From the NCBI GenBank assembly GCA_017849575.1, contig JAFIGV010000011.1:78032-142031 (forward strand): DNA of 64,000 bases, in the 5' to 3' direction. Every line of letters starts with the position of its first letter. Positions within the stretch are counted from its first letter, which is position 1. The notes under the pieces were generated by a model. The model was given only the letters and a program-made list of their open reading frames with translations, ran no database searches and was not told where the DNA came from. Shown here one piece after another: positions 63,512 through 64,000 of this stretch. The position numbers and the translations under genes were made by a program. Origin of the DNA: Flavipsychrobacter sp. Lineage in GTDB: Bacteria > Bacteroidota > Bacteroidia > Chitinophagales > Chitinophagaceae.

Positions 63512-63877
63512 TTGGACGCGCTTTATGTTGATCTGGTGAAGATGTTTCTTCCGGCAGGCATTTTGGAGTACTTTGATATAATTGGTGTTGCTCATAAGGG
63601 AGAACAGATGACTATCAGTCTGGAGGAAAAGAACGAGCTTCCGGAGGTCTATAAAGGTCAGCCGTTTCATTCAAAGGGTTTTCTTCCTCCGGTATTAGTT
63701 GAAGACTTTCCTATCCGGGGTAATAAAGTTGTGCTGCAGATAAAGCGCAGACGCTGGGAACATCAGCAAACAGGTCAGATCATCAGCCGGGACTGGAATC
63801 TGGTGCAAAAAGGCACAAAAATGACTGCGGAGTTCGCAGCTTTTTTAAAAGGTATAATAGCCAAAAATGGTTGGTAA
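63512..63877 (+). CDS. ISAon1-type transposase N-terminal region protein
   Basis: A 121-residue protein at the 5' side of an insertion sequence. LPAGILEYFDIIGV, the segment ELPEVYKGQPFHSKGF, DFPIRGNKVVLQIKRRRWEH and ISRDWNLVQKGTKMTAEFAA match the N-terminal region protein of ISAon1-type (ISL3-like) transposons. In that family a second reading frame carries the DDE domain. The frame opens with a TTG at 63512; the first ATG is at 63542. The window ends before the main transposase gene is read, so the element is incomplete here. Confidence 0.8.
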   Translation: MDALYVDLVKMFLPAGILEYFDIIGVAHKGEQMTISLEEKNELPEVYKGQPFHSKGFLPPVLVEDFPIRGNKVVLQIKRRRWEHQQTGQIISRDWNLVQKGTKMTAEFAAFLKGIIAKNGW

Positions 63878-63915
63878 AATCCTCTGAAAGCTAAGCTGTA
63901 AAAGGGTTTGGTGAG

Positions 63916-63949
63916 AGTTTATCGAAACTGGTTTCGATAAACTTTTTTT
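63916..63949 (+). terminator. Perfect hairpin with T-run inside the insertion sequence
   Basis: AGTTTATCGAAAC and GTTTCGATAAACT form a 13-bp perfect stem around 2 nt, then six T. It lies between the first transposase frame and a reading frame opening at 63955. Confidence 0.7.
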
Positions 63950-63954
63950 GTTTT

Positions 63955-64000
63955 ATGAAAAGCAGTAAAAAAAGCGTTGCTGGTCGTGCGGTTTTTGTGA
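63955..64000 (+). CDS. Start of a second insertion-sequence reading frame (partial)
   Basis: From ATG at 63955 an open frame runs to the window edge (MKSSKKSVAGRAVFV). It is in a different frame from the N-terminal region protein. It may be the start of the DDE transposase gene, but only 15 residues are visible. Confidence 0.35.
   Translation, partial: MKSSKKSVAGRAVFV

Noticed and set aside
63266..64000. Complete genomic island bounded by tRNA-Asn
   Set aside because: No integrase and no second attachment site can be seen before the window ends; only part of an insertion sequence is visible.

Overview
The window reads as chromosomal DNA of a Bacteroidota bacterium, most likely Chitinophagaceae or a close relative. 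Evidence: -7 promoter boxes of the form TAnnTTTG a short distance before many starts, no convincing Shine-Dalgarno sequences, type IX secretion parts (PorD-like DUF4835 protein, a type A sorting domain), a fused SecDF, a PID-CTERM protein, DUF4296/DUF6029-type proteins and an ISAon1-type transposase fragment. Base composition looks mid-40s to about 50% GC by eye (not counted). There are about 57 protein genes and two tRNA genes. No rRNA, CRISPR array or prophage was seen.

Layout. 1-3 kb: three tandem secreted proteins built of tail-fibre-like beta repeats, one with a C1q-like domain, then a small lipoprotein. 3-5 kb: etfB-etfA. 5-10 kb: a secreted adhesion-like protein, an S9-type hydrolase, an ABC exporter, then corA coupled to a Nudix hydrolase. 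10-14 kb: fructose-1,6-bisphosphatase, then an ACP / ketosynthase / cysteine-less ketosynthase trio. 14-15.4 kb: a hypothetical outer-membrane protein flanked by hairpin repeats. 15.4-19.3 kb: a POT transporter-ispD-hypothetical operon, a DUF4157-like protein and a 2TM protein. 19.3-22.6 kb: a TPR hybrid histidine kinase and a membrane-anchored receiver. 22.7-26.5 kb: an aminotransferase and coaBC-porD-DUF4296. 26.5-28.9 kb: an MbnP / di-haem MbnH-like pair and a PID-CTERM protein. 29-36 kb: ribonuclease Y, an NlpC/P60 peptidase, a beta-repeat protein, an intergenic region with a duplicated hairpin element, and thrS-infC. 36-43.5 kb: ABC-2 ATPase-permease-LolA-like operon, a sensor kinase, nadB and DUF6029. 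43.7-52 kb: a TlpA thioredoxin, a TylF-like methyltransferase, a B12 radical-SAM protein, a second POT transporter and secDF. 52-61 kb: a large M43 metalloprotease with a type IX sorting tail, DinB, tRNA-Val, a three-gene Cys/His-rich envelope cassette, rlmN and an SRPBCC/GyrI-like protein. 61-64 kb: a glycosyltransferase fusion, tRNA-Asn and the 5' part of an insertion sequence.

How they work together. Much is housekeeping (NAD and CoA synthesis, isoprenoid precursors, electron transfer, translation initiation, protein export). The distinctive layer is the cell envelope: secretion components, many signal-peptide or lipobox proteins, and two sets that plausibly handle metal (mbnP-mbnH; the 57.2-58.9 kb cassette). 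The most unusual non-coding features are the 53-bp duplicated hairpin element with a compensatory base-pair change (32.6 and 32.9 kb), the repeat arrays at 14-15.3 kb, and a 70-nt stem-loop at 56.2 kb.
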